Shown: piece by piece, positions 24,601-32,349 of the stretch | Layout of the letters: every line of letters begins with the position of its first letter | How positions within the stretch are numbered: the first letter of the stretch is position 1 | Source of the DNA: Prolixibacteraceae bacterium | GTDB taxonomy: Bacteria > Bacteroidota > Bacteroidia > Bacteroidales > Prolixibacteraceae | NCBI GenBank assembly: GCA_009773765.1 | Contig: WTWZ01000035.1 | Span: 22,938 to 56,009 of the forward strand | Length of the DNA stretch: 33,072 bases | Direction of reading: 5' to 3' | The notes under the pieces: model-generated | Database searches by the model: none | Told to the model about the DNA's origin: nothing | Seen by the model: the letters and a program-made list of their open reading frames with translations, nothing else | Translations under genes and position numbers: made by a program

Positions 24601-25188
24601 ATGAAACCACGATATCTGACACCCGGAATATACACCGCCGACCCGTCGGCACATGTTTTTAACGGACGGATTTACATTTATCCGTCGCATGATATTGAAT
24701 CCGGCATCGCCGAAAACGACCTCGGCGACCATTTTGATATGCGCGATTACCACGTTTTTTCGATGGACGATGTTATCTGTGAAGTTACCCGCCATGGCGT
24801 TGTGCTCGATGTGAAAAATATTCCCTGGGCTGGCAGGCAACTTTGGGCGCCGGATGTTGCGCATAAAAACGGAAAGTATTATTTGTATTTCCCGCTTAAA
24901 GACCAGAACGATATTTTCAGGATTGGCGTGGCGGTGAGCGACAAACCCGAAGGCCCGTTTATTCCGCAAAGCGACCCGATAAAAGGCAGCCACAGCATAG
25001 ATCCGGCAGTTCTGGAAGACAACAATGGCGGCTATTACATGTATTTTGGCGGTTTATGGGGCGGACAGTTGCAGCGTTACCGCAACAACAAAGCCATTGA
25101 ATGCGGCCATGAACCGGCTGACAACGAACCGGCGCTTTCGCCAAAAGCGAAAATATGCTCGAATTTGCAGAAGTGCCGCGTGATGTAG
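24601..25188 (+). pseudogene. GH43 glycosidase, N-terminal part before a frameshift
   Basis: This frame encodes the first two thirds of a family 43 five-bladed beta-propeller glycosidase (typically beta-xylosidase or alpha-L-arabinofuranosidase). The catalytic base is the Asp in GIYTADPSAHVF, and the pKa-modulating Asp is in HSIDPAVLED. After PALSPK (about 25146) the frame continues into unrelated residues and stops at 25188, losing the catalytic acid. The matching C-terminal part continues in the -1 frame from 25146. The ATG at 24601 starts right at the homology. With one base restored in the AAAA run at 25143-25146 the protein would be 317 aa, normal for the family. No signal peptide is seen, so it would act in the cytoplasm after GPH import. 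Confidence 0.85.
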
Positions 25189-25553
25189 CTATTCTCGATG
25201 AAAACGGAAAACCATTAAAAGCCGGAGACCACGGCCGCCGCTATTTTGAAGGCCCGTGGGTACACAAATATCAAGGGAAATATTACCTTTCATACTCTAC
25301 GGGCAATACACATCAATTGTGCTATGCAGTTGGAGACTCGCCTTATGGGCCTTTCACTTATAAAGGAGTAATCCTGACACCTGTGGTTGGCTGGACCACG
25401 CACCATTCCATTTGTGAGTTCAAAAACAAATGGTACCTTTTCTATCACGACAGCGTACCATCAGGTGGAAAAACCTGGTTGCGAAGTATTAAAGTGCGCG
25501 AACTCAATTACTATCCGGATGGCACAATCGTTACCATGAATGGGATGGAATAG
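25155..25553 (+). pseudogene. GH43 glycosidase, C-terminal part after the frameshift
   Basis: The frame reads SENMLEFAEVPRDVAIL upstream and through the ATG at 25155, then HGRRYFEGPWVHKYQGKYY, where the Glu of FEGPW is the catalytic acid of GH43. It continues with the fourth and fifth blades (QLCYAVGDSPYGPFTYKGVI, TTHHSICEFKNKWYLFYHDS). On its own it lacks the base Asp and cannot be active. It belongs to the same gene as 24601-25188. A translational -1 shift on CCAAAAG is possible but no strong slippery heptamer is present, so mutation or a base-calling error is more likely. Confidence 0.85.
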
Positions 25554-25690
25554 CGATTGTCAATTAACGTTCTGCTTTTGCTGATTGAATAAAAAATATT
25601 TAGGTTTAACCTTACTAACCTGTTGCATTATTAGCAAAAAACAATTTGTCGGAATTACCGTCGATGGCTTCCAAATTATTAACAGAGGAC

Positions 25691-27115
25691 ATGAAAACAG
25701 CTAATATTTCAATCTCATTTTTTTTTCTGTTTCTGGTACTTTTTAGTACCGGCCAGAAAATTACCATTCTACATACCAACGACCTGCATTCAAAACTGAC
25801 CGGCACCGGGCCTGAATTTGAATACTCGCCGTTAATAGTGAACAATGATAAAACAGTTGGTGGTTTTGCCCGGCTGGCAACTATTTTTAAACAGGAAAAG
25901 GAAAAGTTTCCGGAAGGTACCCTGATTCTCGATGCAGGCGATTTTCTGATGGGGAGTTTGTTTCAAACTGCCGAAGAAGAAACCGGTTTCCAGGCCAGTT
26001 TGATGCAAAAAATGGGTTATGATTTTATTACTTTGGGAAACCATGAGTTTGATTTCGGGCCGCAAACCCTGGCAAAAATCATTAAAACTGCAGGCAATAA
26101 TGGCGAAATCCCGCAGATTGTGGCCACTAACCTTGTATTCAGTAAAAAATCGGCCGAAGATGATGAGCTTCATCAAATGTTTTCAGATGGCGTAATTCAA
26201 TCTTTTTCTGTAATAAATAAAAACGGGCTAAAAATTGGCATTTTTGGATTAATGGGAACTGATGCCGAAAGCGTGGCCCCGTCCAGTAAACCGGTTACCT
26301 TTTCAAACCCTGCAAAAAAAGCCAGAAAAGTGGCAAGGCATTTAAAAGACAAGGAAATCGCCGATATCGTTATCCTGCTGTCGCATTGTGGGATTGGATA
26401 CGATAAAAAAAATAACCGCTATTATGGCGAAGACATCGAACTGGCCAAAAAAGCCCCTGAGATTGACATTATTATCGGAGGCCACACGCATACCCGGACT
26501 TCGGAGTTCATTAAAACCGGAAACACTTACATTGTGCAAACTGGCAGTTATGGCGCTGAAGTTGGCAAAATCAGCATGAATTTTAAAAATGGAAAAATCA
26601 CGGATTTCAGGTTTGAACTACTGCCTGTAAACGACCAGGTCAAAGGAGATTTGGAAGTTCATAGGCAGATTGAAGATTTAATAAAACATATCGACCGGAA
26701 ATACTTGTGGGACGTGGGTTTAACGTACAACCAAATTGTGGGAAAAACGGGTTTCGATTTAACCCTTGATTATTCGGATTTGAAAAACAGCAACCTGGGC
26801 GGCTTTATTGCCGATGCCACTAATTTTTATTTGACCAGCACTGGAAATTCTGCAGATTTTTGCCTCGTTGCCTCGGGTACCATCCGCGAAAACCTGGTTG
26901 CCGGAGAAAGTGGAATAATTTCTGTCCCCGATGTTTTCAGGGTCATGTCGCTGGGTAAAGGGACCAACAATGTGCCGGGCTACCCGCTCACCAGGATTTA
27001 TATAACCGGACATGAAACAAAACAACTGGTGGAAGCGCTCGTAATGTCGCGAAATAAAGGTGGTGATGGATTTATCTATTTTTCGGGAATCAAAATATGG
27101 ATTGATTCCGAATAA
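25691..27115 (+). CDS. 5'-nucleotidase / UDP-sugar hydrolase-like metallophosphatase, cut short by an in-frame TAA
   Basis: The 474-aa product starts at the ATG at 25691 with a hydrophobic leader (SISFFFLFLVLFSTG) and is exported. The metallophosphatase domain shows TILHTNDLHSKL (Asp31, His33), LDAGDFLMGS, TLGNHEFDFG and IIIGGHTHTRT, the full set of metal ligands. A 5'-nucleotidase C-terminal domain (PF02872) follows from about 345. It stops at TAA 27113-27115, but the same frame continues with clear homology for another 120 codons, so the stop looks like a Lys-to-stop change (IDSE-stop-GLMRKVQKI). It would release phosphate from extracellular nucleotides. A TTG 45 bases upstream is an unlikely start. 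Confidence 0.88.
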   Translation: MKTANISISFFFLFLVLFSTGQKITILHTNDLHSKLTGTGPEFEYSPLIVNNDKTVGGFARLATIFKQEKEKFPEGTLILDAGDFLMGSLFQTAEEETGFQASLMQKMGYDFITLGNHEFDFGPQTLAKIIKTAGNNGEIPQIVATNLVFSKKSAEDDELHQMFSDGVIQSFSVINKNGLKIGIFGLMGTDAESVAPSSKPVTFSNPAKKARKVARHLKDKEIADIVILLSHCGIGYDKKNNRYYGEDIELAKKAPEIDIIIGGHTHTRTSEFIKTGNTYIVQTGSYGAEVGKISMNFKNGKITDFRFELLPVNDQVKGDLEVHRQIEDLIKHIDRKYLWDVGLTYNQIVGKTGFDLTLDYSDLKNSNLGGFIADATNFYLTSTGNSADFCLVASGTIRENLVAGESGIISVPDVFRVMSLGKGTNNVPGYPLTRIYITGHETKQLVEALVMSRNKGGDGFIYFSGIKIWIDSE

Positions 27116-27478
27116 GGATTGATGAGAAAAGTACAAAAAATTGAAATCAACGGAAAAGAAATCAGCTTTTCAAAAAAAGACAAAACACTGTACTCGGTTG
27201 CTGCTAATATTTACCTGGTTAGTTTTATGGACAGGATAAAAAAGTTAAGTTATGGATTGCTGAAAGTAGTACCAAAGGATGAAAACGGAAAACCAGTGGC
27301 CAACTTTAATCATCATCTTGTTGATATTAATGCTGAAAAAGAGGGAGTTCAGGAAGCCAAAGAATGGGTTGCGATGATTGAATACATCAAAAGTTTTGAA
27401 AAAAACAAGGAAGGGGTTCCTGTCATTCCTGATATTTATAAACATGTCGATGATTCAATTATTGATATAGCCAAATAA
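27116..27478 (+). pseudogene. C-terminal remainder of the 5'-nucleotidase beyond the premature stop
   Basis: Same frame as 25691-27115, reading GLMRKVQKIEINGKEI, then LYSVAANIYLVSFMDRIKKL and KEGVQEAKEWVAMIEYIKSF, the usual last part of the 5'-nucleotidase C-terminal domain that completes the substrate pocket. An ATG at 27122 could in principle start a separate 118-aa peptide, but it would be only a fragment of a domain. Read through, the whole protein would be 595 codons long, close to the family norm. Confidence 0.8.
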
Positions 27479-27482
27479 TTGA

Positions 27483-27689
27483 CTTATCCAGTTAATAGTT
27501 GGCAACACGGTAACCTATCCCCACAAGGGTGATTTTCTTGTCAATGATAAATTCCTGTTTGAAGTTGGCGGAAAAAGCAAAGCACAAAAACAAATTGAAG
27601 GCAAGCAAAATGCGTTTATCATTAAAGACTGCATTGAATACGCCTCTGAAAATATTATTCCGCTTCGGATGTTTGGTATGTTGTATTAG
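27483..27689 (+). pseudogene. C-terminal remnant of a DUF4143-type ATPase
   Basis: From 27483 to the TAG at 27687-27689 one frame reads VGNTVTYPHKGDFLVNDKFL, then FEVGGKSKAQKQIEG, NAFIIKDCIEYASENIIPLR and MFGMLY. This is the characteristic end of Bacteroidota AAA/DUF4143 ATPases (GDFLV..KY.FE.GGK..... and a final W/F-GFLY-like tail). There is no start codon and no Walker motifs upstream, where the 5'-nucleotidase gene lies instead. It belongs to a different DUF4143 branch from the intact gene at 31145. It marks an old insertion or deletion junction. Confidence 0.65.
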
Positions 27690-27776
27690 TGGCAAACCAA
27701 TTATTTTGTAACGTTCTTATTTCTTCATACCAAACGTTTTTGTATTTTCGGCAAATCATCAGCTTAACCAATTTTC

Positions 27777-29138
27777 ATGAAAGTCAACTTTCGGTATTTG
27801 CTCACCATTACGCTGGTTACCGCGCTGGGCGGACTGCTTTTCGGATTTGATATTTCAGTTATATCTGGTACAATCCCATTTCTTCAGGAGGTTTTTAATT
27901 TAACAGAAACCATGAAAGGCTGGGTAGTAAGCAGCGCCCTGATTGGCTGCATCATCGGCGCCAGTTTTGCCGGAAGGTTAGGCGATAAATTCGGGCGCAA
28001 AAAAGTTTTGCTGGTTACAAGCATATTATTTGCAGTTTCGGCCATCGGAAGCGGGGTTGCCAATTCAATCCCAACATTTGTGATGTACCGTATTTTAGGC
28101 GGGTTGGCGGTTGGGGGCGCTTCGGTCCTGGCACCCATGTACATTGCCGAAGTTTCGCCGGCACACCTACGCGGACGAATGGTTTCCATTAACCAGCTCA
28201 CCATTGTATTTGGTATATCTCTGGCCTATTATTCCAACTATTTTCTTTTACAAATTGGGGAAAATGCCTGGCGCTGGATGTTTGCCGCCGAAGTTGTTCC
28301 TTCGCTGCTGTTTTTCTTTGCGCTTTTCATTGTTCCCGAAAGTCCGCGCTGGCTGGTAGCCCGGAACAGGGAAAACGAAGCATACCAGGTTTTAAAAAAA
28401 GTTGCCGGAACCGGTTTTGCAAGATTTGAACTGAGCGAAATAAAAGCATCGCTGGCTGGAAATGAAAAACGGGGAACTTTGAAACAACTTTTCAAAAAGA
28501 AATATTCATTTATCCTTTTCCTTGGGGTATTTCTTGCCGTTTTTCAGCAATGGTCGGGAATTAACGTCATTTTTTTTTACGCGCCCGATATTTTTGCCAA
28601 AGCCAATCTCGGTGTCGATGCGGCGCTTTTTCAAACTACATTAATCGGATTGATGAATATAGTTTTTACCATTCTGGCAATGCGTGTAATCGATAAAATT
28701 GGCAGAAAATTGCTGATGCTGATTGGCGCTGCCGGAATGGCTGTTTGTTATCTGGTGATTGGATTTCTGTTTTCAACCGGAAGAACAGAAGACTGGTTAT
28801 TGCTTACCTTTATTATTATTACACCTGCCTTTTTTGCATTTGGGCTTGGACCAACTGTTTGGGTAGTTTTAAGCGAGATTTTCCCCAATAAAATAAGGGG
28901 TGCAGCCATGTCGGTTGCAACATTTTCGTTATGGGTAGCCTGCTATTTGCTAACTTTAACATTTCCTGTTTTTGTGGAATTATTCAATGCATCAAACACT
29001 TTCTGGTTATATGCTGTAATTTGTATCATCGGATTTCTGGTTATACTTAAATATCTGCCTGAAACCAAAGGGATTTCGCTGGAACAGTTGGAAAAAATGC
29101 TGGTAAAGCCCCCTACCCAACCTTCCCCCGAAGGGTGA
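27777..29138 (+). CDS. Sugar-porter (SP) family MFS transporter
   Basis: The 453-aa protein has 12 predicted helices and the sugar-porter signatures: LGGLLFGFDISVISGTIPFL in helix 1, GRLGDKFGRKKVL in loop 2-3, PMYIAEVSPAHLRGRMVSIN, VPESPRWLV at the middle loop, QQWSGINVIFFYAPDIF in helix 7 and PETKGISLEQLE at the end. It imports a monosaccharide such as xylose, arabinose or galactose with protons. The last residues, VKPPTQPSPEG, come from an intergenic repeat that overlaps the stop. With GH43 and GH120 nearby, xylose or arabinose is the most likely substrate. Confidence 0.92.
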   Translation: MKVNFRYLLTITLVTALGGLLFGFDISVISGTIPFLQEVFNLTETMKGWVVSSALIGCIIGASFAGRLGDKFGRKKVLLVTSILFAVSAIGSGVANSIPTFVMYRILGGLAVGGASVLAPMYIAEVSPAHLRGRMVSINQLTIVFGISLAYYSNYFLLQIGENAWRWMFAAEVVPSLLFFFALFIVPESPRWLVARNRENEAYQVLKKVAGTGFARFELSEIKASLAGNEKRGTLKQLFKKKYSFILFLGVFLAVFQQWSGINVIFFYAPDIFAKANLGVDAALFQTTLIGLMNIVFTILAMRVIDKIGRKLLMLIGAAGMAVCYLVIGFLFSTGRTEDWLLLTFIIITPAFFAFGLGPTVWVVLSEIFPNKIRGAAMSVATFSLWVACYLLTLTFPVFVELFNASNTFWLYAVICIIGFLVILKYLPETKGISLEQLEKMLVKPPTQPSPEG

Positions 29139-29143
29139 AGGAG
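29105..29143 (+). repeat. CCCC/GGGG intergenic repeat, copy 4, across the sugar-porter stop codon
   Basis: AAAGCCCCCTACCCAACCTT then CCCCCGAAGGGTGAAGGAG. The gene's stop TGA lies inside it, so the repeat supplies the last seven or so residues. It is in the same orientation relative to the gene as copy 2 in deoC and gives nearly the same peptide (PP..SPEG). Confidence 0.7.
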
Positions 29144-29181
29144 TAAGAACTGATAATTGGAATAAATCAAAAAACCTGAAA

Positions 29182-31047
29182 ATGAAAAAACTTCAACTTT
29201 TACTGATTACCCTCATCGTTGCATTTTCTCTTAATGCCAAAGAATTCAACGTAGCCAAAACCGGAAACGATAAAAATCAGGGTACTGCTGACGCCCCGTT
29301 TCTTTCCATTCAGGCAGCCGCCAATATAGCACAACCTGGCGATGTAATCACCGTTCATGAAGGTGTTTACCGCGAATGGATAAAACCTCCCCGCGGAGGG
29401 GAATCAGATACAAAACGAATTGTTTACCAGGCTGCTCCAGGCGAAAAAGTTGAAATCAAAGGATCTGAAATTATTAAAGGCTGGGAAAAAATTGCAGAAG
29501 GCGTTTGGAAAGTAAAAATCCCGAATCCTTTTTTCGGCGATTACAATCCTTATACCGATAAAATTCATGGCGACTGGTTTAATGATTTAGGCCGTTCGCA
29601 CCACACCGGCGATGTTTATCTGAACGGACATTCGCTTTGGGAATCGGCGCTGATGGAAAATGTGCTTAATCCGCCTAAAACGGAAATCAGGATTGGAGGC
29701 ACACCATCTCCTACATATTGGTTTTGCGAAAGCGACAAGGAAAATACATTTATTTATGCCAATTTCAAAAACGCAGACCCCAACAGTGAACTGGTTGAAA
29801 TAAACGTGCGAAAAGCCTGTTTTTACCCGGTAATCAACAATGTAAACTATATTACAGTCCGTGGATTTACCATGAAACATGCAGCTACTCAATGGGCGCC
29901 CCCTACCGCCGAACAAATTGGTTTGATTGGGACCAACTGGAGTAAAGGCTGGATTATTGAGAACAACATTATCAGCGATTCCCGTTGTTCGGGAATTACT
30001 CTTGGAAAGTATGGCGACGAGTTTGACAACACTTCAGAAGATTCCGCCGAAGGTTATGTTGAAACCATCCACCGCGCCATAAAACGGGGCTGGGGCAAGG
30101 AAAATATCGGCAGCCATATCGTTCGAAACAACACCATTTATAATTGCGAACAAACCGGAATTTGCGGAAGTTTGGGAGCCATTTTCAGCGTCATCGAAAA
30201 CAATACCATTTACAACATCTGGAAAAAGCGCCAGTTTACCGGTGCCGAAATGGGCGGCATTAAAATCCATGCATCTATTGATATGCTAATCAAAAACAAC
30301 CGTTTGTACAATTGCGGGCGAGGTTTGTGGCTCGACTGGATGGCACAGGGAACAAGGGTTACACAAAATTTGCTGTATAACAACACCACCGACGATATTT
30401 TTGTGGAAGTCAACCACGGGCCATTTTTAATCGACAATAATATTTTGCTTTCGAAACTTTCAGTCCGCGACTGGTCGCAAGGGGGCGCTTATGTGCATAA
30501 CCTTTTTGCCGGAAATTTCGAAGTCAGCCCACAGGACAGGTTTACACCTTACCATAAACCACATTCCACCGAACTTGCAGGGCTCAAACAAACCCAGTGC
30601 GGCGATAACCGGTTTTACAACAACATTTTTATAAACGGATGGCACGAAAAAGAATTTGAGAATAAAGGGCTTTCTCCTTATAAAAATGTGGCTTTGCCAG
30701 TTGTTGCCGATGGTAATGTGTTTATGAATCGGGTGGAAGTCTTTTCGACCGGGCAAAATTTCCTCGAAATTAAAACTGAAATCAAGCCCGAAATTCAGAA
30801 AAAGGATGATGTCTATCTAATTAACTTTCATTTACCCGCTGCAATAAATAAACTGAAACTGAAAACCATTACCACCGAAATTCTTGGTAAGGCGATTATC
30901 CCGGAACAACGATTTTCAAATCCTGACGGTACGCCTTTAGTAACCGATACTGATTTTTTCGGAAATAAAAGAAACGTGAAAAATCCGATAGCCGGACCGT
31001 TTGCAAAAACAGGGGAGGGTAAAATTGAATTAAAATATCAGGAATAA
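29182..31047 (+). CDS. GH120-type beta-xylosidase (right-handed parallel beta-helix)
   Basis: The 621-aa exported protein (signal peptide KKLQLLLITLIVAFSLNA) matches glycoside hydrolase family 120, whose founder is the XylC beta-xylosidase of Thermoanaerobacterium. Shared blocks in order are GDVITVHEGVYREW, HAATQWAPPTAEQIGLIGTN, SKGWIIENNII, ENIGSHIVRNNTIYNC, GLWLDWMAQGTRV and DIFVEVNHGPFL. Asp385 (LWLDW) and Glu409 (FVEVNHGP) correspond to the catalytic nucleophile and acid/base. The chain is a beta-helix with repeated NN.IYN units and a C-terminal sandwich. It would release xylose from xylo-oligosaccharides in the periplasm. The family identification rests on my memory of the XylC sequence. 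Confidence 0.85.
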   Translation: MKKLQLLLITLIVAFSLNAKEFNVAKTGNDKNQGTADAPFLSIQAAANIAQPGDVITVHEGVYREWIKPPRGGESDTKRIVYQAAPGEKVEIKGSEIIKGWEKIAEGVWKVKIPNPFFGDYNPYTDKIHGDWFNDLGRSHHTGDVYLNGHSLWESALMENVLNPPKTEIRIGGTPSPTYWFCESDKENTFIYANFKNADPNSELVEINVRKACFYPVINNVNYITVRGFTMKHAATQWAPPTAEQIGLIGTNWSKGWIIENNIISDSRCSGITLGKYGDEFDNTSEDSAEGYVETIHRAIKRGWGKENIGSHIVRNNTIYNCEQTGICGSLGAIFSVIENNTIYNIWKKRQFTGAEMGGIKIHASIDMLIKNNRLYNCGRGLWLDWMAQGTRVTQNLLYNNTTDDIFVEVNHGPFLIDNNILLSKLSVRDWSQGGAYVHNLFAGNFEVSPQDRFTPYHKPHSTELAGLKQTQCGDNRFYNNIFINGWHEKEFENKGLSPYKNVALPVVADGNVFMNRVEVFSTGQNFLEIKTEIKPEIQKKDDVYLINFHLPAAINKLKLKTITTEILGKAIIPEQRFSNPDGTPLVTDTDFFGNKRNVKNPIAGPFAKTGEGKIELKYQE

Positions 31048-31068
31048 AAACGATGGTTGAAAATACAT

Positions 31069-31124
31069 ATCTGTAAATATTTCATTACAAATTTGAACAT
31101 ATTTGTAAATTATTTTTTACAAAT
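31069..31124. promoter_or_regulatory. Two tandem 24-bp dyads (ATTTGTAAA-N6-TTTACAAAT) before the DUF4143 ATPase
   Basis: Dyad 1: ATCTGTAAA (31069-31077), 6 bases, ATTACAAAT (31084-31092). Dyad 2: ATTTGTAAA (31101-31109), 6 bases, TTTACAAAT (31116-31124), a perfect 9-bp inverted repeat. The dyads start 32 bases apart, about three helical turns, so two dimers would bind on the same face. Dyad 2 ends 20 bases before the ATG. Confidence 0.65.
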
Positions 31125-31144
31125 TTGCGTACATTGGTTTTGAA

Positions 31145-32326
31145 ATGAAAAAAAGATTTCTCTTCAATACAATTAAAAAATACATCGATCACAAAAATGC
31201 GCTGGTAATTACCGGAATGAGGCAGGTTGGTAAAACTACTTTAATGAAGCAGATTTTCGACGAAATTACTGCGCCAAAATTGTGGTTCGATTTTGATAAT
31301 CCGTTAGATATGCTGTTTTTTGAAGAGATCGACTATAACAAAATATTTCAGAAACTTAAAAACCAGGCAAAAGCAACCGGAGACAGGATTTTTGTTTTTA
31401 TTGACGAAATTCAGAATCTTCCGGAAATAACAAAAATCATTAAATTTCATATTGACCATTACAATTTAAAATACATTGTTTCAGGTTCATACAATTACTA
31501 TTTAAAAAATCTTTTCCCGGAATCACTGAGCGGAAGAAAATTTCTGTTTATACTGCCGCCATTAAGTTTTCAGGAATACCTGTATTTTAACGACAAGGCA
31601 CAACCCGGCGACTTGATACCCGATTTTAAGGAAATTGTAATAAACCAAAACAGGACCGGATTTGAACAAAGAAGCCTGGATTACAATAATTATATCGAGT
31701 TCGGTGGGTTTCCCGAGGTAGTTTTAACAAAAGATGTGGAAATAAAAAAGGCTGTCCTTAAAAATATTTTTGCCTCATTTTTTGAAAAAGACATTAAAAT
31801 TCTTACCGATATAAAAGATGTAAGAGAATTGCGTGATTTGATTCTTCTGCTGGTTCCGCGGACCGGCAACATACTCGACATCACAAAGCTGGCAAGTGAA
31901 CTCGGCGTAAACAGGGTTAAAATATACAATTATCTCGAATTTCTGGAGGGTGTTTTTTTCCTGCAGCTCATTCCAAAATTTTCAAGAAGTATTGATCGCA
32001 GCATTGCAGGCGGCAAAAAAGTATATTTTGCTGATACCGGTATTTTAAATGTAATCGGCAAAGTAAATGATGGCCAGCTATTTGAAAATGCGGTTGCGAA
32101 TCAGATTAAACTTTATGGAAACCTGAGTTTTTACAACCAGAGAAACACGGCTGAAATAGACTTTATCCTGAACAATGAAACAGCTTTTGAAGTAAAATTA
32201 ACAGCAACTGAAAAAAATTTAATACGTACCAAACAATTGGCTGAAAAAATTGGAATTAAACAATCTTTTTTGATTAGCAGAAATTATTGTAATTTGGAAA
32301 ATACTATTTTTCCTATGTTTATTTAG
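31145..32326 (+). CDS. AAA_14/DUF4143 ATPase
   Basis: The 393-aa cytoplasmic protein has an N-terminal P-loop ATPase domain (Walker A GMRQVGKTTLM with Lys30, Walker B RIFVFIDEIQN) and sensor-1-like YIVSGSYNYYLKNL. There is a winged-helix region (ILDITKLASELGVNRVKIYN) and a C-terminal DUF4143 domain. In the latter, FENAVANQIKLYG, TAEIDFILNNETAFEVKL give an E...D...ExK arrangement as in PD-(D/E)XK nuclease folds. These proteins are common, often laterally moved and of unknown function. The gene is monocistronic with tandem operator dyads directly upstream. Confidence 0.88.
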   Translation: MKKRFLFNTIKKYIDHKNALVITGMRQVGKTTLMKQIFDEITAPKLWFDFDNPLDMLFFEEIDYNKIFQKLKNQAKATGDRIFVFIDEIQNLPEITKIIKFHIDHYNLKYIVSGSYNYYLKNLFPESLSGRKFLFILPPLSFQEYLYFNDKAQPGDLIPDFKEIVINQNRTGFEQRSLDYNNYIEFGGFPEVVLTKDVEIKKAVLKNIFASFFEKDIKILTDIKDVRELRDLILLLVPRTGNILDITKLASELGVNRVKIYNYLEFLEGVFFLQLIPKFSRSIDRSIAGGKKVYFADTGILNVIGKVNDGQLFENAVANQIKLYGNLSFYNQRNTAEIDFILNNETAFEVKLTATEKNLIRTKQLAEKIGIKQSFLISRNYCNLENTIFPMFI

Positions 32327-32349
32327 CAATTGGTAAATCAAATCAAAAT

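Noticed and set aside
25141-25148. Programmed -1 frameshift in GH43
   Set aside because: The site CCAAAAGC is not a strong slippery heptamer and GH43 genes are not known to use recoding; a simple indel is preferred.
29385-29410. CCTCCCCGCGGAGGGG inside the GH120 gene as a fifth copy of the intergenic repeat
   Set aside because: The encoded KPPRGGESD sits in a block where GH120 relatives also have KP...G.SD before RITY/RIVY, so it is native coding sequence that only resembles the repeat.
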